Source of the DNA: an uncultured Luminiphilus sp.
GTDB taxonomy: Bacteria > Pseudomonadota > Gammaproteobacteria > Pseudomonadales > Halieaceae
Assembly: GCA_943787485.1 (NCBI GenBank)
Contig: CALSMP010000012.1
Span: forward strand, 1 to 64,000
Length of the DNA stretch: 64,000 nucleotides
Direction: 5' to 3'
A program made the translations under genes and the position numbers. Within the stretch, counting starts at the first letter, position 1. Each line of letters begins with the position of its first letter. The notes beneath the pieces were generated by a model that was not told the DNA's origin, searched no databases, and saw only the letters and a program-made list of their open reading frames with translations. Below are positions 1-8,241 of the stretch, piece after piece.

Positions 1-86
1 ACTCCAAATTGGTATAGAAAGGCTATATAAAATCCGCGCATATTGTGAAATAAAGCGGGCTCCAAAGTAAACCCCCAGGACCGACC

Positions 87-1722
87 GTGTACCAATATCA
101 ACCGCAAGATCGGCAGCTCGTGCACGATCGCGTTAGGCAGTTCAAAGATCAAACCGAGCGTTATCTATCGGGCCAGCTGACGGAAGAAGCGTTCCGCCCA
201 CTGCGTCTCCAAAACGGTCTCTATCTCCAACGACAGGCGCCAATGTTACGGATCGCCGTTCCCTATGGATTGCTCAACAGCAAGCAGCTACGGCAACTCG
301 CTTCGATCAGTCGGCGTTACGACCGAGAATATGCCCATGTGAGTACACGCCAAAATTTCCAACTCAACTGGCCAACACTCGAGTCTGTGCCAGCGATCCT
401 AGCGGAGCTCGCGGAAGTCGACATGCACTGTATTCAGACCAGCGGCAACTGCATTCGCAATACCACAACCGATGCCCTGGCCGGCGTGGCTGCGGACGAA
501 CTGATTGATCCCAGACCGGTTTGTGAATTGATCCGCCAATGGTCGACTCTCCATCCTGAATTTGCCTACCTCCCCCGAAAATTTAAAATTGCAGTGAGTG
601 GAAGCCGCCAAGACCGAGCCGCAATTTATGCGCACGACATCGGCATTGCTCTTTGCGAGCGCGAGGGCGCACTAGGCTTTCGCGTGCTGGTCGGTGGTGG
701 CTTGGGACGCACCCCAGTCATCGGGAGCGAACTCGAACCCTGGCTGCCAATACGGCACTTAATCTCCTATCTCGAAGCGATCCTCCGGGTCTATAACGCG
801 CTGGGGCGTCGGGATAACAAATACAAAGCGCGCATCAAAATTCTGTTGCGCGCAATGGGTATGAGCGCTTTTCGCGCAGCAGTTATGCGGGAATGGTCTT
901 CGCTGAGGGATGGAGAGCAAACGATAACGGATGAGCAACTCGCGCGCCTTGGCGTTCATTTTTCACCCCCGCCATACAAAAAAAACCTAGCCCGTAATGA
1001 CTTGCCAGGAGACCCGCTCTTTCAAAGATGGCTCGAACTGAATACCCATGCACACAAGCAGCAGGGGTACAGAGCGGTAACGGTTGTACTCAAGGGTCAT
1101 GGCCACGCACCCGGTGACATCACCGCCGACCAGATGGAGTGGCTTGCTGGTCTCGCCGACGATTTCAGCTTTGGCCAACTGCGCACCACACACGAGCAGA
1201 ATATAGTGCTGGCAGATGTCGAGGAACAGCACCTTCACTCACTGTGGAAAGCCCTGCAGGCTCGCGGCCCTCGCTAAATCCTACGCCGGCATGCTCACCG
1301 ATCTGATTAGCTGCCCGGGCGGCGATTTTTGCTCGCTGGCCAATGCGCGCTCTCTGCCTGTAGCCGCTGCAATCCATCAGCGCTTTGAGGATGCCGACTA
1401 CCTCTATGACTTAGGACCCATCGATTTGAATATATCGGGCTGTATGAATGCTTGCGGTCACCACCATATTGGTCATATCGGTATTCTCGGCGTTGACAAG
1501 AAAGGCGAGGAGTTTTTTCAGGTTTCTGTCGGCGGTCGTCAAGGCAATAGCGCAAAGATAGGGACGATTCTAGGTCCCTCATTCAGTGCGTCCGAGATAC
1601 CCGAGGTCATCCAGAAGCTCTTAACTACCTATCTACAACACCGCCAACCCGAAGAGCTATTTATTGAGACCTGTGACCGGATTGGCGTAGCCCCGTTTAA
1701 GGAAGCCGTTTATGTCTCTTAA
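87..1722 (+). pseudogene. cysI: Sulfite/nitrite reductase hemoprotein (CysI family), broken by one frameshift
   Basis: This is a siroheme- and [4Fe-4S]-dependent reductase of the sulfite/nitrite type, reducing sulfite to sulfide in assimilation. The first frame (GTG at 87, AGGA six bases upstream) runs to a stop at 1275-1277. The rest of the protein continues one frame over: skipping one C of the CCC run at 1268-1270 joins ...LQARG to LAKSYAGML and gives about 544 residues, the normal family length. The C-terminal part carries the cluster/siroheme cysteines CPGGDFC and CMNAC. The two halves are the usual repeated ferredoxin-like and NIR/SIR domains. The DUF934 gene follows with overlap, the common cysI neighbour. 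As written the first product lacks every cluster ligand and should be inactive. A sequencing error is the main alternative. Family identity is clear; sulfite rather than nitrite as substrate is inferred from the DUF934 neighbour. Confidence 0.88.
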
Positions 1723-2176
1723 GCTCCAATACGAGCAAGATCCTGTCGGGTATAACCCCGACGAAACCCAACCTGCGGCCAATGATTCCCAGCCGCCGAC
1801 AACCCAGAGACTCGAAGAGTGGCTCGCTAACCCAACCGGATCTCAAGTTACCCTAACCACAGGAGACGATCCCGAGGTTCTCGCAAGCAGTCTGCTCTCG
1901 ATCACCCACATTGCTATTGAGTTTCCCGACATCACCGATGGGCGCGGCTTTAGCCTCGGTCGACGCCTCAGAGATATGGGTTATACCGGGCCATTGAGGG
2001 CAACAGGGAATTACGCGACCGATCAGTTACAATATTTACATCGGTGCGGGTATGACTGCTTTGATCTCCCCGCCGGAGTCACCATAGAGTTGGCCACCAA
2101 ATTACTCGGCTCCATCTCTGTGGCCATGCAGGCCTCGACGATCTCAGAGAGGCAGGTTGCTTTCAACGTGAGGTGA
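1712..2176 (+). CDS. DUF934 family protein, cysI partner
   Basis: A 154-residue soluble protein of the DUF934 family, which in proteobacteria commonly sits directly after a cysI-type sulfite reductase gene and is thought to assist it; no biochemical role is firmly established. The recognisable core is the stretch DGRGFSLGRRLRDMGY followed by GPLRATGNYATDQLQYL and a CGYDCFDLP segment near residues 75-125. Its ATG lies inside the last codons of the reductase gene (11-base overlap), so the two are translationally coupled. No membrane segment or cofactor motif is visible. Confidence 0.85.
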   Translation: MSLKLQYEQDPVGYNPDETQPAANDSQPPTTQRLEEWLANPTGSQVTLTTGDDPEVLASSLLSITHIAIEFPDITDGRGFSLGRRLRDMGYTGPLRATGNYATDQLQYLHRCGYDCFDLPAGVTIELATKLLGSISVAMQASTISERQVAFNVR

Positions 2177-2179
2177 ATT

Positions 2180-3346
2180 ATGGAAATGAGCGGCATCACT
2201 TTCACCTTTGCCGCTATTTTCCTTGGCGCCGCCCTCCTTGCGTCCCTGGCGCTCTATACACGACAACCCATCATCATTGCCTATATTGCGCTAGGCGCGC
2301 TGCTGGGCCCCTATGGGGGTGGCGTCATCACGGATGTGCAACTGGTCAACGATGCAGGTCACGTCGGGATCATCTTTCTGTTGTTCTTACTGGGATTAGA
2401 CATGCAGCCCCGGGCGCTGCTGAACAGTTTGCGTGCGTCCTCCGTTGTGGCGATTTTGAGCTCGGCCGCCTTTGCACTTATCGCCGGAGGGATCGCCCTC
2501 CTTTTTGGCTTCTCCAATACAGATGCTGTCGTTATTGCCGCCGCGCTCATGTTTTCTTCCACGATTATCGGTATTAAATTACTCCCCACCACCGTGCTAC
2601 ACCATCGGCATTTAGGCGAGGTGTTGGTGGCCCTACTCCTGTTTCAGGACTTAATGGCAATTGTCCTGCTCGTGACGTTGCAAAGTGCAGGAGGCCCAGG
2701 AGATCTCAGCTCAGTCGTGCAGCCCCTGTTGATGTTGCCGCTCCTCGGAGCGGGCTGTTGGGGACTGGTTCGCTTTGCACTCATCCCGCTTATCAGTCGT
2801 TTTGACCGCTACCACGAGTACATTTTTTTGCTGTCAGTCGGATGGTGTCTGGGCATAGCTGAGATCGCCCTACTGCTCGGCCTCAGCGCTGAAATTGGTG
2901 CGTTCATGGCCGGTGTTGCCGTCGCCACCAGCCCTATTGCTCAGTACATCGCCGTGAGCCTGAAGCCCCTCAGAGATTTTTTCTTGGTGATCTTTTTCTT
3001 CGCCGTGGGCGCGCAGTTCAATCTGTCCACGCTACCTACGGTGATTGTGCCGGCACTTGTCATCGCTGCAGCACTTTTGCTGCTCAAACCGGTGATTTAT
3101 CACGCGCTGTTAAGGGGCGTAAGCGAATCGCACAAACTCGCCTGGAATTTGGGCTTCCGACTGGGGCAGTGCTCCGAGTTCGCTTTGCTCATCGGCATGG
3201 TAGCGCTTGAAAGAGGCCTCTTGACCATCACGGGCGCCACGCTTATCCAAGCCGCTACAATTGTGACGTTGCTAGCCTCAAGCTATCTCGTGGTGTTCAA
3301 TTTCCCGACGCCCATTGCGATAAAAGACGAACTGCGGCGCGATTGA
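2180..3346 (+). CDS. KefB-like CPA2 cation:proton antiporter, membrane domain only
   Basis: A polytopic inner-membrane protein of 388 residues with about a dozen hydrophobic segments, of the monovalent cation:proton antiporter-2 (Kef/NapA-like) family. The family signature is seen in the early helices (LGALLGPYGGG, FLLFLLGLDM) and in the GLSAEIGAFMAGVAVATS segment near residue 235. Kef potassium efflux proteins normally continue into a cytoplasmic RCK/TrkA-N domain; this one ends right after the last helix, so it is a stand-alone transport domain, probably exchanging K+ or Na+ for protons. It begins three bases after the DUF934 stop and may be co-transcribed. The ion cannot be told from sequence. 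Confidence 0.85.
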   Translation: MEMSGITFTFAAIFLGAALLASLALYTRQPIIIAYIALGALLGPYGGGVITDVQLVNDAGHVGIIFLLFLLGLDMQPRALLNSLRASSVVAILSSAAFALIAGGIALLFGFSNTDAVVIAAALMFSSTIIGIKLLPTTVLHHRHLGEVLVALLLFQDLMAIVLLVTLQSAGGPGDLSSVVQPLLMLPLLGAGCWGLVRFALIPLISRFDRYHEYIFLLSVGWCLGIAEIALLLGLSAEIGAFMAGVAVATSPIAQYIAVSLKPLRDFFLVIFFFAVGAQFNLSTLPTVIVPALVIAAALLLLKPVIYHALLRGVSESHKLAWNLGFRLGQCSEFALLIGMVALERGLLTITGATLIQAATIVTLLASSYLVVFNFPTPIAIKDELRRD

Positions 3347-3359
3347 CCCGTCAACTTAG

Positions 3360-3410
3360 AAGTCATAGCCCCTCAGAGGTCGTAGCCCCTCAGAGGTCAT
3401 AGCCCCGCTC
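3360..3410. repeat. Three tandem 17-base copies at the amtB stop
   Basis: Three adjacent 17-base units (AGGTCGTAGCCCCTCAG and near copies) run from 3360 to 3410. The innermost unit contains the last codons and the stop (TGA at 3390-3392) of the leftward ammonium transporter gene, so the end of the gene has been duplicated outward. Since 17 is not a multiple of three, the outer copies lie beyond the stop and do not change the protein. Confidence 0.9.
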
Positions 3411-4709
3411 ATCGTGCAGTACCAGATCGAGACCAATGGTCTCTTCTTCCTCTCCTACGCGCAGGCCCACAACAGAATCAACAACCTTGAGCACAATCCA
3501 GCTGGCGATCGCCGTGTAGACAAAGGTTGCAACAACCGCAACCCCCTGAATCGCCATCTGCCCGCCAATCGAGGTAACGCCATCGGAGAATCCATTGCCG
3601 CTAAACAAGCCGAGGTTGGGCGCGCAGAAAACCCCAGCCAACATCATACCGAGCATGCCTCCCACACCATGGACTGGAAACACATCAAGACTGTCATCAA
3701 TCTTGAGCCGGTTTTTGAGGGTAATCGTCGCGAAGTAACAAATCACACCGGCCGAGAGCCCAATCACAACAGCGGCGGCAGGTCCTACAGAACCCGATGC
3801 GGGAGTAATGGTGCCTAGACCGGCAACCATCCCTGTGACAATACCGAGCACTGAGGGTTTCCCGTGTCGCAGCCATTCCATCGTCATCCACGCAAGCGAG
3901 CCGCACGCCGCTGAAAGATGTGTAACCAGCATGGCCATCGCTGCGCTCTGGTCCGCGGCGACGGCAGAGCCCGCGTTAAAGCCGAACCACCCGACCCAAA
4001 GCATGCCGGCTCCGGTAACTGTCATGGTCAGGTTGTGAGGGGGCATAGCAACACTGCCGAACCCACGTCGCGGTCCCATCATCGTTGCCGCCATCAGCGC
4101 TGCCACCGCCGCGGTAATATGCACGACCGTCCCTCCGGCAAAGTCCTGAACACCCATAGCGCCCAGCCAACCACCGCCCCACACCCAGTGACAAATAGGG
4201 GCATAGACCAAGAGCAACCACGCCGTGCTGAACAGCAACATCGCCGAAAAACGCATGCGCTCTGCAAAGCCGCCAACAATCAGTGCCGGCGTGATGATGG
4301 CAAATGTCATCTGGAACATCACAAACAAGGTATCGGGAATCGATCCGTTGACGCCATCCATCGTGATCTGCGCCAAAAACAGATTGCCGAAATCACCAAT
4401 CCAAGGGCCCTGCTCAACTCCGGCTGAACCGAAGGCAATCGTGTAGCCCGCCACAAACCAAACCACAGACATCAGCGCAGTCAGCGCAAAGCACTGCATC
4501 AAGACCGACAAAACATTGCGAACCCTGACTAGTCCCGCATAGAACAGTGATAGACCGGGGATAGTCATAAACAACACCAACGCCGTCGCAGTAAGCAACC
4601 ACGCGGTGTCTGCAGAAGAAATTTCAGCGGCGGCTGCCGGCAACGGCGCCAAGGCCAACAGTGGAAGGACGGCCTTCAGGGGTGTTTGGGTTATTAGCTT
4701 ACGAAACAT
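3390..4709 (-). CDS. amtB: Ammonium transporter Amt/AmtB
   Basis: Inner-membrane ammonium channel of 439 residues: a cleavable signal sequence (residues 1 to about 27, ending APLPAAAAE) and then eleven membrane segments, as in Gram-negative AmtB. Family motifs include SLFYAGLVRVRN, the GGFAERMRFSAMLLF segment, HxxGG-type HGVGGMLG near residue 345 and the DFAGGTVVH pore motif near residue 190, which carries one of the two pore histidines. amtB is usually coupled to the PII gene glnK; no glnK lies on either side here. The divergent alkaline phosphatase starts 179 bases away, so the two share a promoter region. I found no convincing sigma-54 site in it. Confidence 0.96.
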   Translation of the reverse strand: MFRKLITQTPLKAVLPLLALAPLPAAAAEISSADTAWLLTATALVLFMTIPGLSLFYAGLVRVRNVLSVLMQCFALTALMSVVWFVAGYTIAFGSAGVEQGPWIGDFGNLFLAQITMDGVNGSIPDTLFVMFQMTFAIITPALIVGGFAERMRFSAMLLFSTAWLLLVYAPICHWVWGGGWLGAMGVQDFAGGTVVHITAAVAALMAATMMGPRRGFGSVAMPPHNLTMTVTGAGMLWVGWFGFNAGSAVAADQSAAMAMLVTHLSAACGSLAWMTMEWLRHGKPSVLGIVTGMVAGLGTITPASGSVGPAAAVVIGLSAGVICYFATITLKNRLKIDDSLDVFPVHGVGGMLGMMLAGVFCAPNLGLFSGNGFSDGVTSIGGQMAIQGVAVVATFVYTAIASWIVLKVVDSVVGLRVGEEEETIGLDLVLHDERGYDL

Positions 4710-4888
4710 GGCTGCGGACTACCTCTCACTGGATCAATAATGGCTCCCGCCGCCGACACTGGCGTCACGGACACGGTTACATTGAGAACTTAAGTGTGCC
4801 ACATCCTTGCGCATTTCGCAGGTCGCTTCTATGCTTCGCAGCTCTTCCCGGACCCATGTCGTCACCCTTATTCGACCAAGGTATGTCT

Positions 4889-6286
4889 ATGTTGCGCTGT
4901 CTTTCTTTAGTATTCATTTTCATCTGCTCCGCATACTCCTTCGCAGAAACAGCTGATTCGAGCACTGTCGGGCCAAGATCGGTTATCTTGCTGATTGGCG
5001 ACGGATTTGACGACCAGCACGTGACCATGGGGCGTAACTATCTCGTGGGACCTGACGGCACATTACTGCTCGATTCTCTGCCCATTCGTGGAGCCGTGCA
5101 GGTCCAGACGGTAGCGCCCGAGGGTGGGTGGTCCTATGTCGCGGACTCGGCGAATACCGCGACATCACTCGCCACAGGCGTGATTACAAATATTGGCCGA
5201 GTTGGTACAGGCCCCGAGGACCAAGACCTCGAAACTATTCTGGAAATGGCCGCCTCGGCGGGGTACCGAACCGGAGCTGTCAGCACCTCCTCGGTCACTG
5301 ACGCAACCCCGGCGAGCTTTATGGCTCACGTCAGCCAGCGGGTTTGTGAAGGGCCTGAGACCATCCTCGGCGGCGAAAAATACGGTCTCCCTTTCGAGGG
5401 TTGTTCACTCGATGCTCGAGGCGCCGGTGGGCCGGGCTCCATCGCAGAGCAAATCATGGCTTCCCCCGTCGACGTAGTCCTAGGGGGCGGTCTTCTGTAT
5501 TTCTCGGAAACTCTCCCGGGAACGGCGACCCGCGTACTCGACACCGCGGCCGCCCACAACGCACAAGTCATCACGGCGGCCGAACAGCTGCGCCAACCTC
5601 TCCCAAGCGACGCTCGGCTCATCGGTCTGTTTGCACCTGAGCACCTGCCCGTGCGACTGCAGGGCGAGAACAAGCGCATTGCCGAGCAGCCCAACCCTTC
5701 CTGGTTAAACTACCTGGACTGGCGACTGGGCAGCGTCGAGCAACCCCTCCCCATGACATGCGAGCCCAATACCGATTATGGCGCGACCCCCTCGCTGGCC
5801 GAACTAACCCGCGTCGCTATCGAGCGGCTAAGGGAAGGCGGGGACAAAGGGTTCTTTCTAATCATCGAATCCGCCTCGATCGATAAACAAAGTCACTCCA
5901 GGAACCCCTGCGGATCAATAGGCGAAATCGAACAATTAGAGGAAGCGTTGGCCGTCGCCTTGGCCCACGCAGCGCGCTACGAAAATACCATGGTACTGGT
6001 CACCGCCGATCATGCCCAAGCGGCGCAAATCATTCCTGAGCCGAGCCTCTTTGATGACATTCCCGTACCCGTGTACTCGCCTGGCCATGTGGCTCGGATT
6101 ACCTTGGACGATGGGTCAATCATGGCTATTAATTACGCGACCAACAGTTTTAAGAGCGAGGAGCATACGGGCGCCAACGTGCCTTTGTTTGCCAATGAAG
6201 CGGCGAGGGACTATGTCTCTGCCTATATGCGCCAGCAGGATATTTTTCGGGCAATGCAACAGTTCTTGGGTCTTGAAAACGACTGA
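4889..6286 (+). CDS. Exported alkaline phosphatase (PhoA superfamily)
   Basis: Periplasmic or secreted phosphomonoesterase of 465 residues that releases phosphate from organic phosphate. A signal peptide covers residues 1-19 (ending AYSFA). The metal site shows GDG at 37-39, the nucleophile Ser87 in ADSANTATS, SIDKQSHS near residue 330, TADHAQ, and EHTGANVP near the C-terminus, all PhoA-family motifs. I chose the ATG at 4889 because AAGG ends 7 bases upstream and the signal peptide starts cleanly there; in-frame starts at 4661, 4856 and 4883 would put charged residues in front of it. An unusual point is the replacement of the usual DSAATA by DSANTA. Its neighbour amtB also serves nutrient acquisition. 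Confidence 0.92.
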   Translation: MLRCLSLVFIFICSAYSFAETADSSTVGPRSVILLIGDGFDDQHVTMGRNYLVGPDGTLLLDSLPIRGAVQVQTVAPEGGWSYVADSANTATSLATGVITNIGRVGTGPEDQDLETILEMAASAGYRTGAVSTSSVTDATPASFMAHVSQRVCEGPETILGGEKYGLPFEGCSLDARGAGGPGSIAEQIMASPVDVVLGGGLLYFSETLPGTATRVLDTAAAHNAQVITAAEQLRQPLPSDARLIGLFAPEHLPVRLQGENKRIAEQPNPSWLNYLDWRLGSVEQPLPMTCEPNTDYGATPSLAELTRVAIERLREGGDKGFFLIIESASIDKQSHSRNPCGSIGEIEQLEEALAVALAHAARYENTMVLVTADHAQAAQIIPEPSLFDDIPVPVYSPGHVARITLDDGSIMAINYATNSFKSEEHTGANVPLFANEAARDYVSAYMRQQDIFRAMQQFLGLEND

Positions 6287-6346
6287 GAGCCAAGATGGCG
6301 CGAGCACTCTGGCAACCCATTATTAAGACACAAGAACGGAAACCAT

Positions 6347-7381
6347 GTGATGAGTTTATCGACAATCAACGGACAGCAAGTATCGAAAATCTGCTTGGGC
6401 ACAATGACCTGGGGGCAACAAAACACTGAAGCTGAAGCCCATGACCAGATAAGCTTTGCGCTCGATCACGGCATTAATTTCATGGATGCCGCCGAAATGT
6501 ACCCAGTACCGCCTCGTGCGGAAACTCAGGGCCTCACGGAAACCTACATCGGTAGCTGGTTCGCGAAAACCGGTCAACGCGACAAGTGGACCCTCGCAAC
6601 GAAAGCAACAGGCCCGCGGGAAGAGTTTGGATTTTTACGAAATGGACCCAACTTTTCCAAAGCCCATCTCACCGAAGCGGTTGAAGGGAGTCTGCGTCGC
6701 CTCCAAACAGAAACCATAGACCTATACCAACTGCACTGGCCGGAACGACCCACTAACTGCTTTGGGTATCGCGGCTACAGCCACATGGAGTACGACCAGT
6801 GGACGCCGCTGGAAGATGTCCTCCAGACGATAGATGAACTGATAAAAAGCGGGAAAATTCGTGGCTTTGGCCTGTCTAACGAGACGCCTTGGGGAGTCAT
6901 GAAGTTTCTTCAAATTGCCGAGCAGGAGGGTCTCCCCAAGATTCAGTCTATTCAAAACCCCTACAGCCTGTTGAATCGATCCTTCGAAGTTGGGTTGGCT
7001 GAGGTAGCCCACCGAGAAGATGTGGGCTTGCTGGCCTATTCGCCACTGGCGATGGGCCTACTCAGCGGCAAGTATCTCAACGGCGCCAAACCCGAGGGAT
7101 CTCGGCTTAGCCTCTTCGAACGATTTGATCGCTACAGCAGTGCCACAACATGGGAGGCCACCGAGAAGTATTGTGCCCTCGCCGAAGCACATGACCTGAA
7201 TCCCGCCCAGATGGCACTAGCATTCGTCAATACAAGACCTTTTGTGCTGAGCAATATTATCGGCGCCACTAGCCTAGCGCAGCTGAAGCAAAACTTGGAA
7301 AGCATGCAGGTCGCGTTGTCCCGTGAGGTTCTGTCGGGGATCAAGGAGATTCACAAAGCACTCCCCGACCCCGCTCCCTAA
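6347..7381 (+). CDS. NADP(H)-dependent aldo/keto reductase, Tas-like
   Basis: Cytosolic aldo/keto reductase of 344 residues with a TIM-barrel fold, closest by eye to E. coli Tas. The catalytic tetrad is recognisable: Asp in NFMDAAEMY (about residue 47), Tyr in the same motif, Lys in LATKATG (about residue 85), and His in YQLHWPER (about residue 129). The coenzyme-binding segment LAYSPLAMGLLSGKY is near residues 228-242. Two starts are possible, GTG at 6347 and ATG at 6350; GGA at 6338-6340 suits either. It stands alone between the phosphatase and the convergent gspB. The physiological substrate cannot be read from sequence. Confidence 0.9.
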   Translation: MMSLSTINGQQVSKICLGTMTWGQQNTEAEAHDQISFALDHGINFMDAAEMYPVPPRAETQGLTETYIGSWFAKTGQRDKWTLATKATGPREEFGFLRNGPNFSKAHLTEAVEGSLRRLQTETIDLYQLHWPERPTNCFGYRGYSHMEYDQWTPLEDVLQTIDELIKSGKIRGFGLSNETPWGVMKFLQIAEQEGLPKIQSIQNPYSLLNRSFEVGLAEVAHREDVGLLAYSPLAMGLLSGKYLNGAKPEGSRLSLFERFDRYSSATTWEATEKYCALAEAHDLNPAQMALAFVNTRPFVLSNIIGATSLAQLKQNLESMQVALSREVLSGIKEIHKALPDPAP

Positions 7382-8241
7382 AGGTTGATCCAACTGTTCA
7401 GCGAAGGCAGTCGAAAGTCGGTCTCTCGCCACCTCAACACCACGCTATCCGGAAGTATCTCGATGACGACGAGGCCGTCCACTCGTTGCCCTGCCTGGAT
7501 CCGCTGGCCATTCAATACCACCGCCGGCTGCTCTGCCTGCCAGTCGTGCTGGCTGTATAAAATACTGGGGATCTGATCCTTTTGCTGCTGGGACAGATTT
7601 TCAAGTAGCGGCACCGGATGGTCTATCAGCGTCTTCTCGCCCAGTGCGCGCTGGGCTCGCTCAAGGACCGCCTCAATATCGATGGGCTGCTCCCGAGCAA
7701 CTGATGCATCGAGAGCTTCTTCCGCCCCCGGTTTAGTCTGGGTCGCCGCCGCGCTCTCCCCCTGGTCTGTGCGCACCAATTTGGATGCATCCTCGGTCTG
7801 TTCGCTCTGACTTGGAACCTTTGCTACTTGATCCGAAGTACTTGCCCTGCGATACAGTGCGGCGATATCGGCCCCATCACCGCTACCTCGTTCGGGTTTA
7901 GCGGCCAGTTGTGGGTCGGCCAAAAAGACTGACGATGCCCCAGACCCCCTAATTGCAGGATCGGGTGATAACTCGATCGGGGCTTTGACGAGGGCCGCGG
8001 CTGCCGACTTGGGCCGGTCGACATCAGCATCCCCCGTCCACAGCTTTCCCGCAAGCGCGCCACCCAAGGCTACCCCAAACACAATGCCAACCAAGACCAG
8101 TGCGCCCATTAACCTCGTTCTGGACCGGAGGATGCCGGTCGCTGCTGGCTGCTCGTTTGTCCGCCCATCCGGCGTCATCCGGTCGGCCTGTGGGCCCTCT
8201 ATGCCCTCGGCCTTCTTTAGCGCGTCAAGTATGATCGACAT
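7378..8241 (-). CDS. gspB: Type II secretion accessory protein GspB
   Basis: Inner-membrane protein of 287 residues: a short cytoplasmic N-terminus starting MSIILDALKKAE (the GspB hallmark), one membrane helix at about residues 44-66, a low-complexity periplasmic linker, and a C-terminal GspB domain (SQHDWQAEQPAVVLNGQRI to the end). With GspA it forms a complex that helps place the secretin of the type II system through the peptidoglycan. Its ATG overlaps the gspA stop by one base (TAATG), so the pair is translationally coupled. No other type II secretion genes are in the window. It overlaps the end of the convergent aldo/keto reductase by 4 bases. Confidence 0.9.
   Translation of the reverse strand: MSIILDALKKAEGIEGPQADRMTPDGRTNEQPAATGILRSRTRLMGALVLVGIVFGVALGGALAGKLWTGDADVDRPKSAAAALVKAPIELSPDPAIRGSGASSVFLADPQLAAKPERGSGDGADIAALYRRASTSDQVAKVPSQSEQTEDASKLVRTDQGESAAATQTKPGAEEALDASVAREQPIDIEAVLERAQRALGEKTLIDHPVPLLENLSQQQKDQIPSILYSQHDWQAEQPAVVLNGQRIQAGQRVDGLVVIEILPDSVVLRWRETDFRLPSLNSWINL

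Noticed and set aside
4760..4800. Possible Pho box before the alkaline phosphatase
   Set aside because: Two CTGTCA-like 7-mers are seen, but their spacing is not the 11 bases of a real Pho box.
4780..4815. Possible sigma-54 promoter of amtB (TGGCAC on the minus strand)
   Set aside because: The -24-like TGGCAC is present, but no TTGC stands at the needed 12-base distance.
4661..4888. In-frame extension upstream of the alkaline phosphatase
   Set aside because: It reads through amtB and the gap, ends with charged residues before the signal peptide, and a good ribosome site sits at the later start.
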